Positions 24,742 through 32,505 of a DNA stretch of 44,790 nucleotides are shown piece after piece. The stretch covers positions 1 through 44,790 of IMG/VR virus record IMGVR_UViG_3300047440_000261; one strand, written 5' to 3'. The notes below the pieces were generated by a model that worked only from the letters and a program-made list of their open reading frames with translations, was not told the DNA's origin and did no database searches. The position numbers and the translations under genes were made by a program. Within the stretch, counting starts at the first letter, position 1; each line of letters opens with the position of its first letter. This DNA is from a virus.

Positions 24742-24980
24742 GGTAATTCAGTTAAAAATTTCTTGATTTGCATTACTACATTATCAAAGTTCTTTCCATC
24801 AAATCTTTGAGTTCCTCTAGTATTATCCTTCTTAAATTCAAGTATACCATAAGCATACCATTCTCCAGAATAAGGGTTCTTCTTATATGTAACATCTACT
24901 CTCTCAATATAAGCTCCATTAAAAGGGTTTTGCAACACTGGATTTAAACAGTTGTCTCCTAAATTATTTATATCACTCAT
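24738..24980 (-). CDS. Small beta-rich unknown protein
   Basis: 80 residues starting MSDINNLGDNC. Strands such as YIERVDVTYKK and EWYAYGILEFKK are followed by a helix (FDNVVMQIKKFL). No motif is recognised. It is linked to its neighbours by overlap or a two-base gap. Confidence 0.68.
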   Translation of the reverse strand: MSDINNLGDNCLNPVLQNPFNGAYIERVDVTYKKNPYSGEWYAYGILEFKKDNTRGTQRFDGKNFDNVVMQIKKFLTELP

Positions 24981-24982
24981 AG

Positions 24983-25363
24983 CTATTTTATATAAAATTT
25001 TTCTCTAAATTCATCAACAATTTCCCCAACATCCTTATCTGGCTCTCTTCTGAGTTTACCCATACAGTATCCAGCAAATAGAATCATCTGATTCCTAGTA
25101 TATACCTCCTTATTTTTATGATTATTAATAACATTCTTTATTCCTTCCATCTTTTTATCATTCCAAATAGCATCTGGATGAATTTCTCTTAGATCTCCAG
25201 GAAGAGGAGAACCATCTTCATCAAATCCTGTAGGCCTTTTAGGAAGAGGATAAGCAGAGAGATCACAAGTCATTAATTCATGTCTCAAACATTCATTACA
25301 TTGAGTAGCACACTCTTTGTCTGGGATATATGATTCCCAATTGTAGCATTTAAAGTTCTTCAT
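24983..25363 (-). CDS. Cys-rich unknown protein
   Basis: 126 residues. N-terminal cysteines CYNWESYIPDKECATQC and NECLRHELMTC give several possible metal ligands (about residues 5-33). The C-terminal half is a helical segment (YTRNQMILFAGYCMGKLRRE). Similar proteins may be zinc-binding phage accessories; I cannot name the family. Confidence 0.7.
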   Translation of the reverse strand: MKNFKCYNWESYIPDKECATQCNECLRHELMTCDLSAYPLPKRPTGFDEDGSPLPGDLREIHPDAIWNDKKMEGIKNVINNHKNKEVYTRNQMILFAGYCMGKLRREPDKDVGEIVDEFREKFYIK

Positions 25364-25368
25364 ATTTA

Positions 25369-25653
25369 TTAAGGTTTAAATTCAAGATTCTGTTTTAACC
25401 ATAAGGGTAAATATAATACCATATCTTTTAAGAAAAATCTAACTTTACTCTTAGGAACCCAAGCTTTACCCTGCAAGAATTCAAGTAAAAAAGCTTTTTC
25501 TGTCTCAATTACAACTTTCTTTACATGCATTGCATGATGTTTAAATAAAGGATTGTCATATCTTACATAAGTAGATTTTTTTCTTCTACTATAACCACCA
25601 CCATCCCAGTCATCTGGAGGGATGTCATGCCCAAATTCTTCTGCGAAGCTCAT
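25369..25653 (-). CDS. Small basic unknown protein
   Basis: 94 residues from MSFAEEFGHDIPPDDWDGGG. I choose the ATG at 25653 because the 57 bases before it form the GC-rich hairpin at 25681-25701, and the codons there (MVFVGDRFPHSHK) are an artefact of that hairpin. The KVVIETEKAFLLEFLQGKAWVPKS segment, with a beta-strand pattern and 'AWVPKS', is frequent in phage proteins of unknown role. Confidence 0.68.
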   Translation of the reverse strand: MSFAEEFGHDIPPDDWDGGGYSRRKKSTYVRYDNPLFKHHAMHVKKVVIETEKAFLLEFLQGKAWVPKSKVRFFLKDMVLYLPLWLKQNLEFKP

Positions 25654-25680
25654 AATTATTAGTTTTAATTGTTTGTGAGA

Positions 25681-25701
25681 GTGGGGGAAACGATCCCCCA
25701 C
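25681..25701 (-). terminator. GC-rich hairpin after the AAA+ ATPase gene
   Basis: Stem GTGGGGG/CCCCCAC (7-8 bp) between the ATPase stop and the next start, in an otherwise AT-rich setting. There is no U-tract, so it may be an RNA end-protector or processing signal rather than a classic terminator. Confidence 0.5.
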
Positions 25702-25715
25702 AAATACCATACTCT

Positions 25716-28039
25716 CTAGTTGTTATAAACATCTTGAACAACTTCTCTAACATCTTCAAAATAACCTGCATCATGCAACACAGCTTTAAGAGATTTAACT
25801 AAAGCTTGTTCATTAGAAACATAGTTGTCTTTAGTTTGAGCTAAAGAAACTTGAGTTAAATAAGAATCAATACAAGTGTCAAATTCTGAAGCATGAAGAG
25901 TATTATCTCCTCTGATAACCATTGTTGATTTAACATTTTCAATGATTTCAGCCATGAAAGCTGGAGCAATGTTACTTACACCAATTTTTTCATAGATAGG
26001 ATTCATATCACCTTTAAGATTGATACCAGTACAGAAAGCTGTAACATATTGTTCAGCTGTAAAGGCATCCAAATACCCCATAGAGATGATAGTACCAATT
26101 CTTTTTCCTCTTAGGAAAGTTGGATCGATAGAAGTAAGGTGATTTGTTGTGAACAAAGCAATTACATTCATATCTTTAGTGTCACCACCATCCAATGTGT
26201 TCAAGATGTCCTGTAGGGCAGCATCTCTTTCACCTGAAGTTACCTGGTCAATATCTTCAGTAAATACAATGATACCAGAACCATTGTTATCCAAGGTTTT
26301 AGCCATACGAAGAGTATCAGCCAATAACTCTGGAGATTTTAGGTAAATAGAAGCAAAGTTGTTCTCATTACCCATTTTTGCTAATTTGAAAGCTAATAAA
26401 GTCTTTCCAGTTCCATAAGGGCCCTCTAGGATGGCACCATACTTAATTGGAACTTTCGCAGCTCTACATCTTTCAGCAAATTTCAATCTGGCATACAATG
26501 GAGACAATGCTTTTTCTGTTTTCTCAGAAAGAATCATGATCTCTTTATCAATATTTGACATATCAATAAGCTGAGGCTGACCCATTTCAACATCAGAATT
26601 GATCTCAAATGTTTGATTTTTGTAAATACTGTCTGTATTCAACAAGAATTTAGTTTTCTCAATGATTCTGTCGATCAAACTGTTGAATTTGAATTGACAT
26701 TTACCTCTGATATACAATTTTCTCTCATTGAAATCATATTGAATACGAATTTGAGCACCTTCTCCCATATCAGGTAATTCTATGTCCTTTATATTCCTAT
26801 AGGTACGTTAATCCTATAGCGTTCTCAGAGATCGCATCTCATGAACTGCTTAATGTCACCATTAAGAATTGACTATATCTCACTCTTATTTCTAAGAGAA
26901 TTTCCATTTCGAGTCCACTTGGCTCTACTCCTATTTCAAGGATAGTCGATGAAGGTTCTCCATTTTAAAGGAGCTTCCCTGCTGATTTTCTTATAATGTA
27001 ATATTTTCAAACATTCACGCTTACCTTTTCAAGTTACGTTGTAGTTATTACACCTTCAAGACGTTCCAGCAATTAAGAAATTATGCCTTACTTAATCACT
27101 TAAATAAGGGGCTTTTTTATTCTTAAAAATATTTGGCATTTTGTCTAGTTTTAGTAAAGAGAATTGGTTTTTTCTAGTAGATTTTTTTCTACCAGAAAGA
27201 ACCCTAGAAATAGTATGAGGATTTAAACTTAAAAATTTAGCTGTATCTTTTACAGAAGGAAACTCTTCTATAAACTCCCCTTCAAGAGAATACATATAAA
27301 CTTTTTTAGATTTAAGATTTTGAGCAGATTTTTTTCCTTTACCTACAAATTTACCTAAGTCTAAACAGTTTAATAATTTATGTTTATCTCTATACTTTTC
27401 TATTAATTCATTCTCTAGTTTTTCAGCTTCATATCTAGAAGTACATACATGTATTCTTCTAATACAAATTTCTGACTCTTCTGCTAACATTTTTCTAATC
27501 CACTTACATTTATGAGGGTTACTCCTCATGTATAAAGCATCATTTAAATGTCCTTTCAAACGAAGTCCTAAACTAGTTTCTGTTATTCCAATATATCTTA
27601 TTTTTAAAGAGACACTGTCATACAAAACATAAACACTAACTTTTTTCATTTTATTACTTTTTAAAGTAAAGATACAAAAAAGTTCTAAATATTTTAATAA
27701 TTAAGAATTTTACAAACCATAAGGTACTTTTTTACGAATACCTCCTGCCAATATAACATCAACAGTGTTCATAGGGCGCTCTCCACCTGAAGGTCCCATA
27801 TTCTTACCAACAGTTGTTACTCCAATGATGTCTTCAATCGCTCTGTTCAATTGATAAACTCCATCACTCATAAAGCAAGGTAGTCTATAATCGAAGTTGG
27901 TCATTCGACTAGCATTGGCAATTTCATTTTCCAGGTAAGCTAACACCTCTGGATAAGGTTTTAAACTGTTTCCCAATTTTACTAGTTCCGCTTTTTTCTC
28001 TAATTCCCAGCTTGCTTGCACATTTTTGATAGTTTCCAT
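25716..28039 (-). CDS. CDC48-like AAA+ ATPase, gene split by a group I intron (join 28039-27719, 26786-25716)
   Basis: Exon 1 encodes 107 residues and ends VDVILAGGIRKKVPY; exon 2 resumes DIELPDMGEGAQIRIQYD and runs to the stop, giving a 463-residue protein. The ATPase core is in exon 2: Walker A GPYGTGKT (about 229-236 of the joined protein), Walker B IIVFTEDID, sensor 1 FTTNHLTSIDP, and the Arg-rich LRGKRIG. This is the AAA+ pattern of CDC48/FtsH-like unfoldases and remodellers and is a known member of the crAss-like set. Read without splicing, exon 1 would end after two extra codons and exon 2 would start at the ATG at 26768, losing the N-terminal domain. Exon 1 overlaps the upstream gene by 40 bases. 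The substrate is unknown. Confidence 0.85.
27092..27649 (-). CDS. Intron-encoded GIY-YIG homing endonuclease
   Basis: 185 residues. VYVLYDSVSLKIRYIGIT (GIY-YIG form VYVLY/YIG, residues about 5-22), RLKGHLNDAL with the catalytic-type Arg, and E in AEKLENELIEKY. The C-terminus SLEGEFIEEFPSVKDTAKFL and the following helix is a NUMOD1-like DNA-binding unit. The ORF is wholly within the intron, and its stop codon abuts the intron's internal guide. It lies behind a TTTTTTGTATCTTTA promoter-like block. The enzyme should cut an intronless copy of the AAA+ gene near the insertion site. Confidence 0.92.
   Translation of the reverse strand: MKKVSVYVLYDSVSLKIRYIGITETSLGLRLKGHLNDALYMRSNPHKCKWIRKMLAEESEICIRRIHVCTSRYEAEKLENELIEKYRDKHKLLNCLDLGKFVGKGKKSAQNLKSKKVYMYSLEGEFIEEFPSVKDTAKFLSLNPHTISRVLSGRKKSTRKNQFSLLKLDKMPNIFKNKKAPYLSD
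27667..27680 (-). promoter_or_regulatory. TTTTTTG+TATCTTTA box before intron ORF
   Basis: The block lies 18 bases before the ATG of the GIY-YIG ORF, inside the intron. The TATCTTTA part is one base from the -7 consensus. The same core precedes the endonuclease at 39405-40235. Confidence 0.45.
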
Positions 28040-28272
28040 ACTTGTTTATATAATTGATTAAATTTTACTTTTGTTATTTCGAGGCAGCCAAAGGTTACAA
28101 AGCCTCCACTGGTCTCATAATCTAGATTTTCTGTTAAAGGATATGTATTGCAATTACTTTCTACAGCTGATTTAATCAAGGAAAATGGTACTCTATTATC
28201 CTTGTAGATTAACTCAGCAGAGTCCTCATCATATATGATGGGTAGACCCTCCTGACTATAATCCAAAATCAT
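28000..28272 (-). CDS. Small unknown protein
   Basis: 90 residues starting MILDYSQEGLPIIYDED. A compact alpha/beta pattern (IYKDNRVPFSLIKSAVESN; GGFVTFGCLEITKVKFNQL) with no known motif. Its end overlaps exon 1 of the AAA+ ATPase by 40 bases, a longer overlap than most here. Confidence 0.65.
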   Translation of the reverse strand: MILDYSQEGLPIIYDEDSAELIYKDNRVPFSLIKSAVESNCNTYPLTENLDYETSGGFVTFGCLEITKVKFNQLYKQVWKLSKMCKQAGN

Positions 28273-28276
28273 GGCT

Positions 28277-28570
28277 CTAGAATCTTACATCTAAGATGTG
28301 TTGAGCAAATACTAACCCCTCTTCTAAAGAATCAACTTCCTGTTGAACTTTAAGTTCTTCTTGTACACAATAGGGAATAGATCTTTGTACTACTACTAGT
28401 TTTTGTCTAGCACTTGCTAAATCAAACTTAGTCTGGGCTATATCCATTTCTAACTTGGATTTTGCTTTCTGCACATTTAACTCCACTAGCTCTGATTGGT
28501 TCTGACTCTCTGATAATGAGATTAGATCTCTGTACTTTGATGGAGTCTCCTTTGTTTTCTTGTCGCTCAT
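28277..28570 (-). CDS. Coiled-coil protein
   Basis: 97 residues starting MSDKKTKETPSKYRDL. From about residue 20 on it is a long heptad-bearing helix pair (LVELNVQKAKSKLEMDIAQ, then QKLVVVQRS and EVDSLEEGLV). The type resembles small crAss-like coiled-coil proteins that follow the 'LISLSESQNQSELVELN' start. Its first 143 bases overlap the end of the 323-residue gene in another frame, which is unusual; see findings. Confidence 0.7.
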   Translation of the reverse strand: MSDKKTKETPSKYRDLISLSESQNQSELVELNVQKAKSKLEMDIAQTKFDLASARQKLVVVQRSIPYCVQEELKVQQEVDSLEEGLVFAQHILDVRF

Positions 28571-29399
28571 TTTCTTTGTTGTTTAAATTATCATTTAATT
28601 GTTTATGTTTAAGAACGTGTGATACTAATGCTTCAGTAGTAATTTTGGTATAACCAGGAGGAACTACTGTATCTGATCCTCCATAGGATCCTGGACTTGC
28701 TTGTGGATAAAAAAATGTACATCCTATATGGGGATGCCATGAAGTATGATACCTAACATATTCATCTTTTTTCCATAATAGAAAATCATTAACAAGCATG
28801 ATATTTTCAGAATTCACATTGATATACCATTTAGGTGGTAGAAAACATTCTTCTGAAGTTAAAGGTGTCAAAGCTACTTCATGAGGTTTAGGAAGAAATG
28901 GTTTAAGCTCAGCAAGTCTATACTCTGTTTGATTACTATAACCTAATACTGCCCAAGAACCTTTACTATTCCAAGCTATTCCTTTATAACCTTTTACATT
29001 TAAGTTAGCATTTACATGAGTATCTTTTCTTCTTGTTATATATTTAACAAGACTCTCATCAAAATCCCAACATACTCCTGAAGAGGGAAAATCTCTAAGG
29101 CTTTGCTTAGGTAAACTTACTGAATGATAGGCTACAATTTCTGCCCATCTATTCTCTTGTCTATTATACACTACTCCTCCCCATTTTATACTAGTTTCAG
29201 CATCTTTAAAAGAAACGCTAAAATTGTGTCTAAGATATAGATCACCTCTCTCATCTCTAAAATATAAGTCAGCTCCTTCAGGAATAAGTAACACTGGATG
29301 ATGTTCTGTTACCATAGTGGAAAGATGAGCAGGTCTAATTCTGGATGCTCTAAGATAGCCTCTCTGTATTGCTTCTTGAATAATTTCATTATTTGTCAT
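28428..29399 (-). CDS. Unknown 323-residue protein
   Basis: Starts MTNNEIIQEAIQRGYLR, which resembles the helical start of small DNA-associated phage proteins. The body has several Trp/Gly motifs (GGVVYNRQENRWAEI; KGIAWNSKGSWAVLGYS) and ends in a polar, Asn-rich tail that overlaps the coiled-coil gene. No signal peptide or membrane segment. A similar pattern in some phage early proteins has no known role. The last 45 residues might be a by-product of the overlap. Confidence 0.7.
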   Translation of the reverse strand: MTNNEIIQEAIQRGYLRASRIRPAHLSTMVTEHHPVLLIPEGADLYFRDERGDLYLRHNFSVSFKDAETSIKWGGVVYNRQENRWAEIVAYHSVSLPKQSLRDFPSSGVCWDFDESLVKYITRRKDTHVNANLNVKGYKGIAWNSKGSWAVLGYSNQTEYRLAELKPFLPKPHEVALTPLTSEECFLPPKWYINVNSENIMLVNDFLLWKKDEYVRYHTSWHPHIGCTFFYPQASPGSYGGSDTVVPPGYTKITTEALVSHVLKHKQLNDNLNNKENERQENKGDSIKVQRSNLIIRESEPIRASGVKCAESKIQVRNGYSPD

Positions 29400-29411
29400 A
29401 ATTTCTAAGTA

Positions 29412-30119
29412 TTATTCTTTAAATCTCCACCTAAAACCTTTTGATGTAGCTCCTTTGTAATATAAATTACAAGCTTTCCAAATAGCCTTATAAGTGACTC
29501 CATAATGATCTGCAGCTTCTCTAGTTACATGCCATTCTTTAATGAAGTTACCATCAAGATCTTCTTGAATGACTCTTTTACAAAGTTTATCTACCCGTTG
29601 AGCCTTAAGTGTTTTTTGTTGTTCTAAACTTAGGGTTCTACCTTTAGCATAAGTATTACCTTTCATTCTAATTGAGGTATTCTGACATCGTTGTTTGATA
29701 CTCTCTAAATCAGTTTCAGAGGGATTTTTAAATCTCTCTTTTTGACCTTTAGACATTTTATCTAGTTCCTCTTTAGAATAAACTTTCCCTAGTAAACCAT
29801 CTCCTCCATCTGTAAGATTACAGAGAGTTCCTTTCTTTTGGTCTCTTCTTCCAAACTTGTTAATGAAATAAATTTCTTGTTGTTTGATATATCCATAATC
29901 AGTAGATTCTACGAGAATCTCAACTGTATAACCATATTTAGCAACAATTTTTTTCCAAAAGTTAGTTCTTCCTCCTAGGGAATAGGCTCTTCCATATTTA
30001 ACTTTAGGACTTTGATGATCACCGTACTGTTTAGTACCAATACCTATGTAAAAAGGTATACCCCCACTTGTTCTGTGGAGGTATACATAATGTGGACTAT
30101 ATTTTTCCTTGTTTTCCAT
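29412..30119 (-). CDS. Free-standing GIY-YIG homing endonuclease
   Basis: 235 residues. The nuclease core YVYLHRTSGGIPFYIGIG is a GIY-YIG variant (YVYL and YIG, residues about 12-29), with RTNFWKKIV carrying Arg and E in KQQEIYFINKFG. The C-terminal third carries NUMOD-like segments (GLLGKVYSKEELDKMSKGQK) and a helix-turn-helix (EWHVTREAADHYGVTYKAI), used for DNA recognition. A TATGTTTA box lies 11 bases before the start. An 11-bp hairpin occupies codons 11-21. The gene ends 12 bases before the next start. Confidence 0.9.
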   Translation of the reverse strand: MENKEKYSPHYVYLHRTSGGIPFYIGIGTKQYGDHQSPKVKYGRAYSLGGRTNFWKKIVAKYGYTVEILVESTDYGYIKQQEIYFINKFGRRDQKKGTLCNLTDGGDGLLGKVYSKEELDKMSKGQKERFKNPSETDLESIKQRCQNTSIRMKGNTYAKGRTLSLEQQKTLKAQRVDKLCKRVIQEDLDGNFIKEWHVTREAADHYGVTYKAIWKACNLYYKGATSKGFRWRFKE

Positions 30120-30129
30120 AAAACAAAGT

Positions 30130-30137
30130 TAAACATA
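30130..30137 (-). promoter_or_regulatory. -7-like box (TATGTTTA) before GIY-YIG gene
   Basis: TATGTTTA lies 11 bases before the ATG at 30119, with a TTTG about 14 bases further up, shorter than the usual -33/-7 spacing. It matches the TATnTTTA form seen before other endonuclease genes. Confidence 0.42.
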
Positions 30138-30156
30138 GTACATGGATCTACCAAAC

Positions 30157-30768
30157 TTATTTTAAAGAATACTTGACCTTATTAATGATAAGATAGAGAA
30201 TTGTACGAGGATCTACCTGTCTGCTTCTTGTATCATAATCTTTGGTAGGATCACGCTTAATCTCCATATCAATGAAGTTAACTCTACCCAAATCATCCAC
30301 ATGACCATAATGACGACCTTTTATCACTCTTTCCTTTCCAGGAATAACTTTTGTGATTGGATTTTCAATCAAGTCACTTAACAGCGTTGCAGCTGTTTTA
30401 AGACTTGCATTGGTAATCTCTGCAATTTTAGCTGACTTCTCATTATCAAACTCTTTTTTGGTTTTTTCTGATGCTTTAGTAATAAAACATGCAGTCATAG
30501 CCATACGAGGACTGTTGATGAAAAGTTCTGCTAACTCAGTCATTGTTTTTTGCTCTTCTTTCTCATAGAAGTCAGCACATGTAAGTATCTCTTTAACATA
30601 AGGCATACCCATAGTGATTTCATGGCCAAACTCATCTGTTACAATGATTTTGGCTTGTTGAACTTCTTTTACTACATAAAAGGAGTTTTCTGATAAGATA
30701 GTTCCTGGCTCAATAACCAATACTCTTGCTGCTACATTAGCAGGCGCTTTTTTTGTTGCTGTACTCAT
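30157..30768 (-). CDS. Conserved-type unknown protein of crAss-like early region
   Basis: 203 residues from MSTATKKAPANVAARV. A beta-rich N-terminal domain (ARVLVIEPGTILSENSFYVV; KIIVTDEFGHEITMGMPYVKEIL) is followed by a helical part (SPRMAMTACFITKASE). The 'GMPYVKEILTCADFYE' region is a pattern I associate with crAss-like early proteins without known function. It lies right after the vWA gene, so a shared complex is possible but not shown. Confidence 0.75.
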   Translation of the reverse strand: MSTATKKAPANVAARVLVIEPGTILSENSFYVVKEVQQAKIIVTDEFGHEITMGMPYVKEILTCADFYEKEEQKTMTELAELFINSPRMAMTACFITKASEKTKKEFDNEKSAKIAEITNASLKTAATLLSDLIENPITKVIPGKERVIKGRHYGHVDDLGRVNFIDMEIKRDPTKDYDTRSRQVDPRTILYLIINKVKYSLK

Positions 30769-30793
30769 TTTGTGTGAAATATTTAAAGGGTTA

Positions 30794-31627
30794 TTATTTA
30801 ATATCTTTGTAGAATCCTGTACTTACATCCTCACCAGCTACCACTTTAGAAGAATATGCAGATCTGGCAACACTATTAACATGCATGCCTCTGGCCATAC
30901 TAGCAGGAGTGTTATCATGAACTAAAGTATTGGATTCATGAAACTTAAGATTTCTTTGAGCATAAGCTACATCTCCAGCAGTACCAATAAAAGTAAATGT
31001 CCAGCCACATTCAGATAATTGTTCAATAAGTTGAGCAATTTGATTTGCACTAAACTTTCTTGAAGAATTTTCTTGACCATCAGTATAAATATTAACCAGC
31101 ACTTTATCAGAATCTTGTTTAGATTCTTTGATAAGATCAATAGTCTTTCCAATAGCATCATATAAGGCAGTACTATTTCGAGTACCTTCTCTTAAGGGTG
31201 TTATCTGGTCAAGTTTACACATTGTGTTTCTGAAGACAATATTATCTGAGAAATCACACAAAGTATAAGTATAATCAACTTCAGCAGTATCTTCTCTCAA
31301 GGCTTTAACTCCCATATTGATACCTTTTACAGCTGCTTGATCTTTTCCTCCAGACATAGATCCACTTTTATCGATTACATCTACAATATGGATAACTGGT
31401 CTTTCTCCAATTACCTTAGTTTTAATAGCACTAGATTTATTAGGAGCTAATGCTACTCCAGGACTTGAATAAGTATTAGAGCCAAATCCTAGTAATACTT
31501 GATTACCTAGATAAAAAATAAAGTCAGCAGCTGAATTAAAGCCTTCTTTTTTTGCTTTTACCTCTCTGTCAGTCTTGTTGTACTGTTTGATTGATTTTAG
31601 CATTTCTGCATTGGTTTTTGTTTTCAT
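30794..31627 (-). CDS. von Willebrand factor A (vWA) domain protein
   Basis: 277 residues. A complete MIDAS metal site: DKSGSMSGGK (DxSxS, about residues 85-94), T in EGTRNSTALYD (about 149-159), and D in VNIYTDGQENSS (about 176-187). It should bind partner proteins through a divalent metal. The protein has a helical N-terminal part (LKSIKQYNKTDREVKAKKEG) and no signal peptide, so it is cytoplasmic. Phage vWA proteins are often near AAA+ ATPases; a CDC48-like AAA+ lies 3 kb downstream here. Function unknown. Confidence 0.88.
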   Translation of the reverse strand: MKTKTNAEMLKSIKQYNKTDREVKAKKEGFNSAADFIFYLGNQVLLGFGSNTYSSPGVALAPNKSSAIKTKVIGERPVIHIVDVIDKSGSMSGGKDQAAVKGINMGVKALREDTAEVDYTYTLCDFSDNIVFRNTMCKLDQITPLREGTRNSTALYDAIGKTIDLIKESKQDSDKVLVNIYTDGQENSSRKFSANQIAQLIEQLSECGWTFTFIGTAGDVAYAQRNLKFHESNTLVHDNTPASMARGMHVNSVARSAYSSKVVAGEDVSTGFYKDIK

Positions 31628-31645
31628 AAAATGTTGATTTAATTG

Positions 31646-31942
31646 TTATTTTCTTAAATTATTGAAAAACTCCTCAAAACCTGAAGATGTCATAGGTTTA
31701 CCACCCATCTTCGTATTAACCTCCATAAGCATGTTTTTAAACTTCTCAGCAATATGGTTAGCTGTGAGAAAAGCTAATTCATCATGGGTAAATCTCTCAC
31801 TTATATTATGAAATAATATATATGCCTCATCAGGAGAAGGTAATTGTACAATTTCCATCATACTAATTACAACCTTATCATTCATTGATTTAAAATCAAT
31901 ATTGTTAAACTGTTTCTTTGCTTCCTCGCTGGTCATCTTCAT
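31646..31942 (-). CDS. Small helical protein, tandem paralogue B
   Basis: 98 residues, starts MKMTSEEAKKQFNN. The part VISMMEIVQLPSPDEAYILF, then RFTHDELAFLTANHIAEKF, aligns with the gene upstream (MMVKSNGGDDQFELF, then NFSKEEMAFIVTIHSAKS), so the two come from a tandem duplication. Helical, no motif, function unknown. It overlaps its partner by 38 bases. Confidence 0.75.
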   Translation of the reverse strand: MKMTSEEAKKQFNNIDFKSMNDKVVISMMEIVQLPSPDEAYILFHNISERFTHDELAFLTANHIAEKFKNMLMEVNTKMGGKPMTSSGFEEFFNNLRK

Positions 31943-32222
31943 CTATTTTATCTTCCATAGCTTGTAACATGTTGATAGCTCCAATCATACCATTTAATTC
32001 AGGCATTTGACTAATAGCTTCTTCTATTGACTTAGCACTATGTATTGTAACTATAAAAGCCATTTCCTCCTTACTAAAATTCTCCATAACATGAGCAAAT
32101 AATTCAAATTGATCATCACCTCCATTAGACTTGACCATCATAAGCATAAGCGCAGCCATTTTGTGAGACACTGCTTCACGATCAAGTGCCTCAAATCCTT
32201 TTTTGATTTCTTTTTCTTCCAT
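31905..32222 (-). CDS. Small helical protein, tandem paralogue A
   Basis: 105 residues, starts MEEKEIKKGFEALD. Shares the 'S-K-EE-(A/L)-AF' helical core with the gene downstream. Its acidic tail (EDKIDEDDQRG) is different. The ATG follows the A/C-rich leader TTTTAAACACAAACAACA. Together with the vWA gene downstream, the pair may make a multiprotein unit, which is only a guess. Confidence 0.75.
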   Translation of the reverse strand: MEEKEIKKGFEALDREAVSHKMAALMLMMVKSNGGDDQFELFAHVMENFSKEEMAFIVTIHSAKSIEEAISQMPELNGMIGAINMLQAMEDKIDEDDQRGSKETV

Positions 32223-32248
32223 TGTTGTTTGTGTTTAAAATTAATAGT

Positions 32249-32287
32249 GGGAATGCAAGAATCGAACTTGCATTAACCATTTTTCCC
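32249..32287 (-). other. tRNA-like minihelix (T-arm plus acceptor-like stem)
   Basis: On the minus strand GGGAA (32287-32283) pairs with TTCCC (32253-32249), and between them lies GCAAG-TTCGATT-CTTGC, a perfect five-bp T-stem with the canonical 7-base T-loop. The D-arm and anticodon arm are absent, so it is a tRNA remnant or a minihelix, not a working tRNA. It starts six bases after a stop codon. It could also be an att site carried from a host tRNA gene, though no integrase is seen. Confidence 0.5.
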
Positions 32288-32292
32288 TTACC

Positions 32293-32505
32293 TCATCTAT
32301 CAAAAAATACTATATATGCCATTACTGCCAAATAAGCTATAACGACTAGCATTACTCCAATAGAATCAATTCTTCTTTTTGTAGGATATGGTCTTCTCCA
32401 TATGTCTACATATAGCTTAACCAGCCATAATGGTTTATTTCTTAAAATCTGGGTACAACAAAATATTATACCAAATGCTACAAGTATTACTATTAGAAAT
32501 TTCAT
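32293..32505 (-). CDS. Small protein with two membrane segments
   Basis: 70 residues: FLIVILVAFGIIFCCTQIL (about 3-21) and IGVMLVVIAYLAVMAYIVFF (about 49-68), with a basic loop (RRPYPTKRRID). It should sit in the inner membrane with the loop inside. It starts in an ATGA overlap with the gene before it; the tRNA-like element follows the stop. Confidence 0.72.
   Translation of the reverse strand: MKFLIVILVAFGIIFCCTQILRNKPLWLVKLYVDIWRRPYPTKRRIDSIGVMLVVIAYLAVMAYIVFFDR

Larger units (their letters stand above)
26787..27718 (-). ncRNA. Group I intron with a GIY-YIG ORF in the P1 loop
   Basis: Self-splicing element of about 932 bases. Paired elements that I can see: P1, exon end CCTTAT (27724-27719) with the guide GTAAGG (27091-27086) and a U-G pair at the splice site; P3, GAAGGT (27057-27052) with ACCTTC (26956-26951); P4, TGCTG with CAGCA (near 27070 and 26982); P7, GACTAT (26947-26942) with ATAGTC (26876-26871). 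A 3' hairpin CTATAGG/CCTATAG (26818-26798) fits P9. The last intron base would be G26787. The subclass is uncertain, though the core resembles T4 td or Twort introns. Confidence 0.9.

Noticed and set aside
26761-28039. Two separate genes (109-residue protein and AAA+ starting at MGEGAQIR)
   Set aside because: The intron pairings and the joined frame show one split gene; the short first frame ends only because it runs into the intron.
32249-32287. Complete tRNA gene
   Set aside because: There is no D-arm or anticodon arm; the preceding bases are the stop and last codons of a membrane protein gene.
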